Shown here one piece after another: positions 7,368 through 14,902 of a stretch of DNA of 31,584 nt (positions within the stretch are counted from its first letter, which is position 1; every line of letters starts with the position of its first letter). The position numbers were made by a program, and so were the translations under genes. The notes beneath the pieces are model-generated. The model worked only from the letters and a program-made list of their open reading frames with translations, had not been told where the DNA came from and searched no databases. This stretch comes from an uncultured Oscillospiraceae bacterium (GTDB taxonomy: Bacteria > Bacillota > Clostridia > Oscillospirales > Oscillospiraceae), in contig CAKUJN010000015.1 in assembly GCA_934661735.1 (NCBI GenBank), positions 1 to 31,584 of the forward strand, given 5' to 3'.

Positions 7368-8633
7368 ATGAAAAAACGCCTGTTGGCGGCCGCGCTCTGC
7401 GCGCTGCTGCTTCTGAGCGGGTGCAGCGCCGCGGCGGACGACACGCCGGACGCGGCACAGTCCGGCGAGGAGCAGATTGTGCTCCGCTTCTTTCACTATC
7501 AGGGCGAGGCGGAGGAGGCCTATAACCGCGTGATCGCGGCCTATGAGGCGGCGCATCCGAACGTGACGATCAAAAGCGAGTATCTGAACTCGGAGAGCTA
7601 CAACTCCACGCTGGACGCGCGCATCGCCGTGCAGGACTGTCCCGATATCATCGGTGTGCACCCAGGCTATGCGCAGGTCCTGCCGCTGGCGGAGGCGGGG
7701 TATCTTGCCGATCTGACGGGGCAGCCGTGTCTGGACGGCGTGCGCGAGTCGGATGTGGACACCGCGCGCCTTGACGCCCGCGTCTATGGCGCGCCGATTG
7801 ATCTGACGTACATCTGCACGTTTTACAACACGGAAATTTTCGAGCGGCTCGGGCTGGAGCCGCCGCATACGTGGGATGCGTTTCTTGCGGTCTGCGAAAC
7901 GCTGAAGGAAAACGGCATTACGCCGCTGTCGCTGTGCTATAAGGACACATGGATTCAGAGCCTGATTCCCTATGCGCTGTCCGTCACGACGATCTACCGC
8001 GAAAACCCCGATTTTGACCGGCAGATGGCCGAGGGGCTGCGGCATTTCAACGGGCCGGAATGGCAGAAAACGATGCAGATGCTGAAAACCCTGATTGACA
8101 GCGGATATGTGACGGAGAATTATTTGCAGACGACGTATGACCAGCAGCTGCGCGCCTTTGCAAACGGCGGGGCCGCCATGATGGTCATGGGCTCGTGGGC
8201 GGTTTCGATGATCCGGTCGATGGTGCCGTCGTGCCGGCTGGGGCTGTTTATCCTGCCGGCATCAGAGGACGGGGACAACTGGATTCCGTCGTCCATCGGC
8301 GGCATGCTTGCCGTGAGCGAGCAGAGCAGATACAAGGATACGGCAATTGATTTTTTGAATTTCTTCCTGACAAACGACGAGGTCTATCGTCAGTTTTTGC
8401 AGGATACGGGCAACATGCCGGTCAAAACCGGCTTTGACGCGGGCTGCGACCCAGCGCTTGAGGCGCTGAACGGCGAGATAACCGAGAGCTATCCGTTTCT
8501 GGACGTCGGCTGGCCGAGCGGCGTACAGGCGGTTTTCATCAAGACAATGGAGGAGATTTCCACCGGCGCGGACATGACGCAGGCGCTGGCACATCTGGAT
8601 CAGGTCTGGACGGAATTTTACAGGGAGGGATAA
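7368..8633 (+). CDS. Extracellular sugar-binding lipoprotein 2 (ABC importer, SBP family 1)
   Basis: A 421-residue second solute-binding lipoprotein, clearly different from the first. The signal peptide ends in lipobox LLSGC (Cys about residue 19), and the mature part has family 1 features: LRFFHYQGEAEEAYNRVIAAYEAAHPNVTI, then DIIGVHPGYAQVLPLAEAGYLADLT, then TFYNTEIFERLGLEPPHTWDAFLAVCETLKENGITPLSL. The ATG at 7368 is preferred to that at 7362, because the GGAAAGGA at 7351-7358 is 9 nt away rather than 3. It has no permease pair of its own and presumably docks on the one just upstream, delivering a related sugar or acting as sensor for the two-component system. The rhamnosidase gene begins 2 nt after its stop. 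Confidence 0.92.
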   Translation: MKKRLLAAALCALLLLSGCSAAADDTPDAAQSGEEQIVLRFFHYQGEAEEAYNRVIAAYEAAHPNVTIKSEYLNSESYNSTLDARIAVQDCPDIIGVHPGYAQVLPLAEAGYLADLTGQPCLDGVRESDVDTARLDARVYGAPIDLTYICTFYNTEIFERLGLEPPHTWDAFLAVCETLKENGITPLSLCYKDTWIQSLIPYALSVTTIYRENPDFDRQMAEGLRHFNGPEWQKTMQMLKTLIDSGYVTENYLQTTYDQQLRAFANGGAAMMVMGSWAVSMIRSMVPSCRLGLFILPASEDGDNWIPSSIGGMLAVSEQSRYKDTAIDFLNFFLTNDEVYRQFLQDTGNMPVKTGFDAGCDPALEALNGEITESYPFLDVGWPSGVQAVFIKTMEEISTGADMTQALAHLDQVWTEFYREG

Positions 8634-8635
8634 AC

Positions 8636-10834
8636 ATGCATCTGTTGGAGAACGGCACGGCGTTTCCCTGCGCGCAGGCGCGGGCGGTCTGGCTGCCGCA
8701 GGCGCGGCCGAATCAGTACGCACAGTTTTTGCAGACGTTTGACTTTGACGGAAAAGGCGTCGCGCGCCTTTTCATCGCGTGCGACAGCCGCGCGAGCGTG
8801 CGGCTGAACGGCGGGGAGCTGGGGCTTGTTCTGTATGACGGGACGGAGCAGACGTCGTGGTATGACTGCTTTGATCTGAGCGGGTATCTCCGTGCGGGCG
8901 AAAACCGGCTGGAAATTGAGGTATGGTATCAGGGCGTGGACACGAACTGCTATACAAAGGGCCGCGCGCAGCTGATTTTCAGCTGTCAGGCGGAGGCACC
9001 GGACGGCACGCGGCGCGTGCTGGCGTGCAGCGGCGCGCAGACGCTCTGCCGTGAGGATGCGCGCTATGACGCGGGGGAGGTTTTATCCAATCAGGTTGGC
9101 CTTCTGTGGAATTATGACCGGACGGCGGCGTGCGGGGAGTGGACGGCGGCACAGAGTCTGCCGGAGGAGGCGCGGCGGTTCCTGCCGCGGCCGATTCTGC
9201 GCCAGACGACCGGCGCGCGGCTGAGCGTGTCGGTCTGTGCGCACGGCTATCTGCTTCCGGACGACCGCGAGCCGTTTGAAAGCGCGTTTTTGTCGGCGCG
9301 GCTGCGTGGGGAACAGCTTGACACGCGGGGGTCGCATTATGAGATCTGGGACTGCGGCGGGGAGTCCACCGGCCTTCTGGAGATTGAGGCGGAGTCCGAC
9401 AGAGGCTGCCGTGTGGAAATCGGCTGGGGCGAGCAGCTGGACGATCTGCGCGTGCGCAGTCATGTCGGCGCGCGCTATTTCCGCACGACGCTGGTCTTTG
9501 ACGCGGGACGGCACACGTTCCGCCATGATTTCCAGCGCGTGGGATTGCGCTATGTTGAGGTGCATGTGTTCCCGTCGGACGGCGGGCGCGCCGAATGCCG
9601 CTATGCCGGCGTGCGGCCGCTGGAATATCCGGTGAGCGAGCGGGGAGAGTTCCACTGCGGCGACGCACTGCATCAGAAAATTTATGATACGGCGGTGCGG
9701 ACGCTGCGGCTGTGCATGCACGAGCACTATGAGGACTGTCCGTGGCGCGAGCAGGCGCTGTATGCGATGGATTCGCTGAACCAGACGCTGTGCGGCTATT
9801 ACTGCTTCGGCGAGTACCGCTTCGCGGCCGCGTCGCTGGAGCTGCTGGCGCGCGGGATGCAGCCGGACGGCTTCCTGGCCCTGCACACGCCTGGAAAGGA
9901 AAGGGTCACCATCCCGTATTTTACCTGCATGTGGGTTGCGGGCGTGCGCGATTATCTGCTGTTCAGCGGCGACCGCGAAACGGTGAAAAAGCTGTGGCCC
10001 GTGGTGCGCTTCGCGGTGGACAGCCGGCTGGACGAGCTGGAAAACGGGCTTGTGCCCGCAAAAACCGCGACGCAGTACTGGCATTTTTACGAGTGGAACG
10101 AGCTGATGTCCGGCGAGCCGATTTTCCGCGACGAGCCGATGGCGCCGCGTGTGGACGCGCCGTATCAGATGTTCTTCCTGATGATGCTGGACGCGGCGGC
10201 GGAGCTGGCGCGCGGGACGGGCGAGGACGATTATGCCGCGCGGCTGGAGGCGTGCCGCGCGCGGACGGCGCAGGCGGCGCGGGCGCTTTTCTGGAATGCG
10301 GAGAGCGAATGCTTTGCCACGTTTGCGGGTTATGATGAAAACGGTGCGCTTTGCGCCGCGGACGGAGGCGTGAGCGAGCTGGTGCAGGCGCTGGCCGTAC
10401 TGACGGGCGTTGCGGACGAGGCGCAGCGGGAGCTTCTGCTGCCGCGGCTCGCCGGGGGCGAGCCGTCGTGGACGCGGTGCACGCTGAGCATGATCCGCTT
10501 CCGCTATGAGGCGCTTCTGACAAAGCCCGAGATTTACACCGAGCGGGTGTTTGCCGATATTGCGGACATCTGGGGCAGAATGCTCTATGCCGGCGCGACC
10601 TCGTTCTGGGAGACGGCGGACGGCGCGGACGCGTTTGACGACGCGGGGAGCCTGTGTCACGGCTGGTCGGCCATGCCGGTCTATTTCTACTACGCCTGCC
10701 GGTTGGGCGTGCGGCCGCGGCGCGCGGGCTTTGCCGGCATGGAGCAGACGGCGGCGGTGCGTGCCGCGGGAAGCGGCTGCTATGGCCGTGTGCCGGCGCC
10801 GTGGGGGACGATTGATGTCCGCGCGGCAGAGTAA
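8636..10834 (+). CDS. GH78-type alpha-L-rhamnosidase, cytoplasmic
   Basis: A 732-residue glycosidase predicted to release terminal L-rhamnose from imported oligosaccharides; it has no signal peptide. N-terminal beta-sandwich modules (about 1-330) include a jelly-roll-like stretch FIACDSRASVRLNGGELG. The (alpha/alpha)6 catalytic domain follows. EDCPWREQALYAMDS places acids at 367, 372 and 379, the same +5/+12 spacing as the Asp-Glu-Asp trio of characterised GH78 enzymes such as Bacillus RhaB, and Glu659 in SFWETADG fits the distant catalytic Glu. The protein is shorter than many GH78 members, with little C-terminal beta domain after GRVPAPWGTIDV. It starts 2 nt after the binding protein and its 3' end overlaps the kinase gene by 20 bp. 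Specificity is inferred from the family. Confidence 0.82.
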   Translation: MHLLENGTAFPCAQARAVWLPQARPNQYAQFLQTFDFDGKGVARLFIACDSRASVRLNGGELGLVLYDGTEQTSWYDCFDLSGYLRAGENRLEIEVWYQGVDTNCYTKGRAQLIFSCQAEAPDGTRRVLACSGAQTLCREDARYDAGEVLSNQVGLLWNYDRTAACGEWTAAQSLPEEARRFLPRPILRQTTGARLSVSVCAHGYLLPDDREPFESAFLSARLRGEQLDTRGSHYEIWDCGGESTGLLEIEAESDRGCRVEIGWGEQLDDLRVRSHVGARYFRTTLVFDAGRHTFRHDFQRVGLRYVEVHVFPSDGGRAECRYAGVRPLEYPVSERGEFHCGDALHQKIYDTAVRTLRLCMHEHYEDCPWREQALYAMDSLNQTLCGYYCFGEYRFAAASLELLARGMQPDGFLALHTPGKERVTIPYFTCMWVAGVRDYLLFSGDRETVKKLWPVVRFAVDSRLDELENGLVPAKTATQYWHFYEWNELMSGEPIFRDEPMAPRVDAPYQMFFLMMLDAAAELARGTGEDDYAARLEACRARTAQAARALFWNAESECFATFAGYDENGALCAADGGVSELVQALAVLTGVADEAQRELLLPRLAGGEPSWTRCTLSMIRFRYEALLTKPEIYTERVFADIADIWGRMLYAGATSFWETADGADAFDDAGSLCHGWSAMPVYFYYACRLGVRPRRAGFAGMEQTAAVRAAGSGCYGRVPAPWGTIDVRAAE

Positions 10835-12638
10835 GCGCCGCCTGACGCTGGAGCGGAAGCTCCTGATGGCGGTGATTCCGATGATCATCGTCTCGCTGCT
10901 GGTCGTCAGCGTGATTGTCTACAGCGTTGCAAAGCGGACAATCCAGAACCGCGTCTCCGAGTATATGGAGCAGTATCTGGTGCAGCTTTCCACGTCGATT
11001 GACAACAAGCTGGAGACGACGCTTCAGCTCAACGCGCAGCTCTCCGTCAACGCGCAGCTTTCGGAAATCCTGAAAAAGTATGATTCCGCCTCGCCGAGCG
11101 AAAAGCTCAGCTACCGGCAGGATGTGGAGAATATCTTCATCACGATCATGAGCATCTATGACAACATCCGCGGAATCTACATCTTTGACAGCTGCGGAAA
11201 CGAGTTTTATCTGCGCAACAGCTCGGGTCTGGACATGAGCACGCTGGAAAAGGCAAGCTGGTATCAGGATGCGCTGGCGCGGCAGGGCGCGCATGTGATT
11301 TTCCTCGACAGCCGTAGCGGCAGGGACAACATGGCCGTCGGCATTGCGCGCAGCATTGTCAACATCTATGACCACCAGAGCTATGGCGTGGCGCTGATTG
11401 AGATTCCCTACAGCCTGATTGCCGAGACGGTGTACGGCGGCAGCGCGCAGAGCGAGCTTCAGCAGGGCGCGATTGTCATCCGCGACGATCAGGAGCAGCT
11501 GATCTACTCGACGCGGGCGGAGGTGGGCGCGCAGACGGCGGATACGCAGAGCCGTCCGGCGGCGGGCACGCCGCAGATGCGCGTGTTTTACGCCGACGGC
11601 GCCGAGCAGATCCGCATTACCTATGTGTCGGCCAGGACGGGCTGGACCTACGACTATGTGTGCGAGATGAAATACCTGATGAAGGACATGGCGCGGATCA
11701 AGACGGTGATCACGGTGCTGGTTGTGGCAGTGTCGCTGATTACGGTGTGTCTGCTGATCGTGTTTTCGCACAGAACGTTCCGGCCGCTCGGCGAGCTGGT
11801 CACCGCCATGCAGAAGGTCAAGGAGGGCGACTACAGCGTGCAGGTGCGGACGTATTCGCAGGATGAGTTTGAATATCTGGGGCAGACGTTCAACGACATG
11901 GCCGGAAGCATCCGCGATCTGATTCAGAAGGTCTACTCGGCGCAGCTGATGCAGAAGGACGCGCGGCTGAAGGTGCTGCAGCAGCAGATCAATCCGCACT
12001 TTCTGTACAACACGTTTGAGACGATGCGCGGCATCGCCCTGTGCGAAAACAACGAGAATCTGGCCGACATGATCAAGAATATCTCGGAATTCATGCGCTA
12101 TAACATGTACGGCAGCGACGGGACCAGCACGCTGGAAACGGAGCTGCACCATGTGACAAACTATATCAACGTCATGGACTATCGCTTTGACAACAAAATC
12201 CGGCTTCAGATCGACCTGCCCGAGCGGCTGCTGCGGCAGCAGGTTCCGAAGTTTACGCTTCAGCCCATTGTGGAAAACGCGGTTCTGCACGGCTTCCGGC
12301 AGAAGAAATCCGACTGTGAAATCCGGATTTCCGGACGCATCGACGGCAGGGACGCGTGGCTGGAAATCGCCGACAACGGCAGCGGCATTGACGCGCGGAC
12401 GCTGGCGGAGATCAACGCGGGGCTTGACCGCGCCGTTCCGGCGGACGGCAGCGAGGCGGGACACGTCAGCATCGGCATTCTGAACGTCAACAGCCGTCTG
12501 CGGCTGAACTACGGCGAGCAGTACGGCGTGCGTCTGAGCAGCCGCGAGGGTGAGGGCACGACGGCGGAGATTCATGTTCCGGTGCTTCCGGCGGACGGAC
12601 TGCCGGAGGGGGCGGACGGGCAGGCAAAGGAGAGCTGA
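10815..12638 (+). CDS. Sensor histidine kinase, YesM-like
   Basis: A 607-residue membrane sensor kinase. An N-terminal helix (LLMAVIPMIIVSLLVVSVIVYSV) is followed by a long extracellular dCache-like sensor region (about 40-290), a second helix (VITVLVVAVSLITVCLLIVF), a HAMP segment (FRPLGELVTAMQKVKEGDYSVQV) and the His_kinase domain with INPHFLYNTFETMRG, where His395 is the phosphorylated residue. The ATPase domain has the N box ENAVLHGF and the G box ADNGSGID. The ATG at 10815 lies behind GGGGGACG and overlaps the rhamnosidase gene by 20 bp. It signals to the response regulator that follows 3 nt later, probably responding to sugars or to a loaded binding protein outside the cell. Confidence 0.93.
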   Translation: MSARQSKRRLTLERKLLMAVIPMIIVSLLVVSVIVYSVAKRTIQNRVSEYMEQYLVQLSTSIDNKLETTLQLNAQLSVNAQLSEILKKYDSASPSEKLSYRQDVENIFITIMSIYDNIRGIYIFDSCGNEFYLRNSSGLDMSTLEKASWYQDALARQGAHVIFLDSRSGRDNMAVGIARSIVNIYDHQSYGVALIEIPYSLIAETVYGGSAQSELQQGAIVIRDDQEQLIYSTRAEVGAQTADTQSRPAAGTPQMRVFYADGAEQIRITYVSARTGWTYDYVCEMKYLMKDMARIKTVITVLVVAVSLITVCLLIVFSHRTFRPLGELVTAMQKVKEGDYSVQVRTYSQDEFEYLGQTFNDMAGSIRDLIQKVYSAQLMQKDARLKVLQQQINPHFLYNTFETMRGIALCENNENLADMIKNISEFMRYNMYGSDGTSTLETELHHVTNYINVMDYRFDNKIRLQIDLPERLLRQQVPKFTLQPIVENAVLHGFRQKKSDCEIRISGRIDGRDAWLEIADNGSGIDARTLAEINAGLDRAVPADGSEAGHVSIGILNVNSRLRLNYGEQYGVRLSSREGEGTTAEIHVPVLPADGLPEGADGQAKES

Positions 12639-12641
12639 GCG

Positions 12642-14174
12642 ATGCGTGTGGTCATTGCGGACGATGAAAAATATGTGCTGGTTGTGCTGAAAAGCACGCT
12701 GTCCAAGCTCCGGTATCCCATTGAGATTGTCGGCGAGGCGATGGACGGCGAGGAGGCCTTCCGCCTGTGCCGCGAGCGGCAGCCGGAGCTTCTGATCACC
12801 GATATCTGCATGCCGCGGACGGACGGGCTGGATATGCTGGCGCTGCTGCGCGAGGAGCTGCCGGAGCTGCCGGTCATCATCTACAGCGGGTTTGACAGCT
12901 TTTCCTACGCGCAGCGGGCGATTCACTATGGCATTGAGGAATATCTGCTCAAGCCGATCGACGGAGAAAAGCTGGAGCGCGCAATCGGCTCGATCATCGA
13001 GCGGCGGCAGCAGGCGCGCAGCCGCGAGCGGGCGGAGGCCGCGAACCGGCTTTTGCATGCGCTGGTGCTGCACGCGCTGACGCCGGACGCGCCGTTTCTG
13101 ACGGCCGATCCGGCCGCGGAGCGCTTCATGCAGGAGGCGCGGGGCTGTACGCTGCACATGCTGCGGCTGACGGGCCTTGCGCCCGTGCAGCAACACGCGT
13201 GGCTCCGGTGCTTTGCCGAGCTGGACGCGTACTGCTGGGAGATTGACGAGGCGGCGGGGCGCGTGGTGGTGCTGACGGCACCGGCAGCGGACGGCCCGCT
13301 GATTGCGGCCGCGGACGATATATGGGGCGCGGACGCGTATCTGGCCGCGCGGCAGAGCATTTCGGAGCTGTGTGCCCGTGAGGCGGCGGGCACAGAGCGG
13401 CAGCTGCGGGCGCTTTGCGCGGAGCTTGGCCGGATGCAGCGGCAGATGGAGCAGCGCTTTCGTCCGTCCGCGTCCGGCGCGGACAGCGGACAGCCGGATT
13501 CGGCTGCGGCCGAGCGCTTTAACCGCGGCTATGCCGACCGCGCTGCAGCGGCAGTTCAGCTGGGGAAAAAGGAATATCTGCAAAGCCTGCTGACGGAATA
13601 CTGGACGCAGCTGCTTGAGACATGGCCGGACGGCAGTCCGGAGCAGCTCAAGCGTGCGGCGTGGTCGCTGACCGCGCGGCAGGCGCGGCAGCTGGGGCTG
13701 CCGGTGGAGCGGACCGAGGCGTATGAGCAGGCGCACGCGGCGCTGCTGCGGCCGCTGACAGCGGACGAGTTTTTACAGCGGCTGCTGGCGCTGGGCGCGG
13801 AGCTGATTACCGCGCAGCGCGCGAACGGCGGCCGCGCGGACGACGGTCTGCGCGAGGTCATCGAGCACTATTTGCAGGAAAACTACCGTGCGGACATCAC
13901 GCTGGAGCAGCTGGCGGCATATCTGCACTTCAACCCCAGCTATACCAGCGATCTGTTCAAGCGCATTTTCGGCAGGCCGTTTGTCGCGTATCTGACCGCC
14001 ATGCGGATTGACGCGGCAAAGGTGCTGCTGGACAGCGGGCGGTTCAAGGTATATGAAATTGCGGCGCAGGTCGGCTATCAGGACGAGAAATACTTTTTGA
14101 AAACGTTCAAAAAGGTGGCCGGATGTACGCCGAAGGAATACCGGAAACGGAAACAGAAAGGCGGAACACCATGA
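12642..14174 (+). CDS. AraC-family response regulator, YesN-like
   Basis: A 510-residue regulator. The receiver domain (1-120) has acidic residues at 7-8, phospho-acceptor Asp54 in LLITDICMPRTDG, Ser82 and Lys104 in EYLLKPID. A long, mostly helical middle region (about 130-400) is typical of YesN proteins and has no clear motif. The C-terminal AraC double HTH (about 405-510) carries DITLEQLAAYLHFNPSYTSDLFKR and the signature VGYQDEKYFLKTFKKVAGCTPKEYRK. It is encoded directly behind the kinase (GGAGAGCTGAGCG upstream of the ATG) and overlaps the esterase gene by 4 nt (ATGA). It probably activates the glycan operon in which it sits. Confidence 0.94.
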   Translation: MRVVIADDEKYVLVVLKSTLSKLRYPIEIVGEAMDGEEAFRLCRERQPELLITDICMPRTDGLDMLALLREELPELPVIIYSGFDSFSYAQRAIHYGIEEYLLKPIDGEKLERAIGSIIERRQQARSRERAEAANRLLHALVLHALTPDAPFLTADPAAERFMQEARGCTLHMLRLTGLAPVQQHAWLRCFAELDAYCWEIDEAAGRVVVLTAPAADGPLIAAADDIWGADAYLAARQSISELCAREAAGTERQLRALCAELGRMQRQMEQRFRPSASGADSGQPDSAAAERFNRGYADRAAAAVQLGKKEYLQSLLTEYWTQLLETWPDGSPEQLKRAAWSLTARQARQLGLPVERTEAYEQAHAALLRPLTADEFLQRLLALGAELITAQRANGGRADDGLREVIEHYLQENYRADITLEQLAAYLHFNPSYTSDLFKRIFGRPFVAYLTAMRIDAAKVLLDSGRFKVYEIAAQVGYQDEKYFLKTFKKVAGCTPKEYRKRKQKGGTP

Positions 14175-14890
14175 AAATCATGCGAAAAATTGCGGAAAAG
14201 CAGGCGGATCTCTATCAGCCGCCGGTCACAATCGCTTTCCTTGGCGACAGTGTCACACAGGGCTGCTTCGAGGTCTACTGGACAGAGGCGGGCGAGGTGC
14301 AGACGGTGTTTGACCGCGCGCAGTCGTACAGCGCAAAGCTGGAAGCGCTTCTGGCAATGCTGTATCCCAGCGTGCCGGTACAGATCATCAACGCCGGCAT
14401 CAGCGGCGACTGCGCGCCGCGCGGACTTGCGCGGCTGGAACGGGACGTGCTGGCGTTTCATCCGGATCTGACGGTCGTCGCGTTCGGGCTGAACGACGTC
14501 TGCCGCGAGGATGAGACGATGGAGGAATACCTGTCCGCTCTGGACGGCATTTTTGCACGCCTGGATGCGGCCGGCTCGGAGGTCATCTTCATGACGCCGA
14601 ACATGATGAACACCCGCATGAGCGAACGCCTGCACGAGCCGGAAATCCGGAAAATCGCCGCGGATACAATGGCCGTGCAGACGGGCGGCGAGCTGGGGCG
14701 CTATCTGGACGCGGCAAAGGCGCTTTGCGCCGCGCGCGGCGTGCGGGTGTGCGACTGCTATGAAAAATGGATGCGGCTGGCGGAAAGCGGCGTGGACACC
14801 ACGGCGCTGCTGGCGAACGCAATCAACCATCCCACGCGGGAAATGCACTGGCTGTTTGCAAATGCGCTTCTGGAGGAGCTTCTGCGGTAA
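14171..14890 (+). CDS. SGNH/GDSL-family esterase
   Basis: A 239-residue hydrolase of the SGNH fold, probably removing acetyl or other acyl groups from imported sugars. Block I is AFLGDSVTQG with nucleophile Ser27, block II has the Gly in NAGISGD, block III is FGLNDV with Asn108, and block V holds His220 in NHPTREMH. The Asp normally three residues before that His is not evident: Ala217 is there, with Asn216 and Asn219 near. No signal peptide is seen, so it acts in the cytoplasm. The ATG overlaps the response regulator stop in ATGA. Deacetylation is inferred from the glycosidase neighbours. Confidence 0.82.
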   Translation: MKIMRKIAEKQADLYQPPVTIAFLGDSVTQGCFEVYWTEAGEVQTVFDRAQSYSAKLEALLAMLYPSVPVQIINAGISGDCAPRGLARLERDVLAFHPDLTVVAFGLNDVCREDETMEEYLSALDGIFARLDAAGSEVIFMTPNMMNTRMSERLHEPEIRKIAADTMAVQTGGELGRYLDAAKALCAARGVRVCDCYEKWMRLAESGVDTTALLANAINHPTREMHWLFANALLEELLR

Positions 14891-14902
14891 ATGGAGAAAG
14901 CA

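Noticed and set aside
9963..13736. Very long minus-strand open frame opposite the rhamnosidase, kinase and response regulator genes
   Set aside because: It is rich in Arg, Pro, His and Gln, has no recognisable domain, and lies exactly opposite three genes with complete motifs; long antisense frames are expected in GC-rich DNA.
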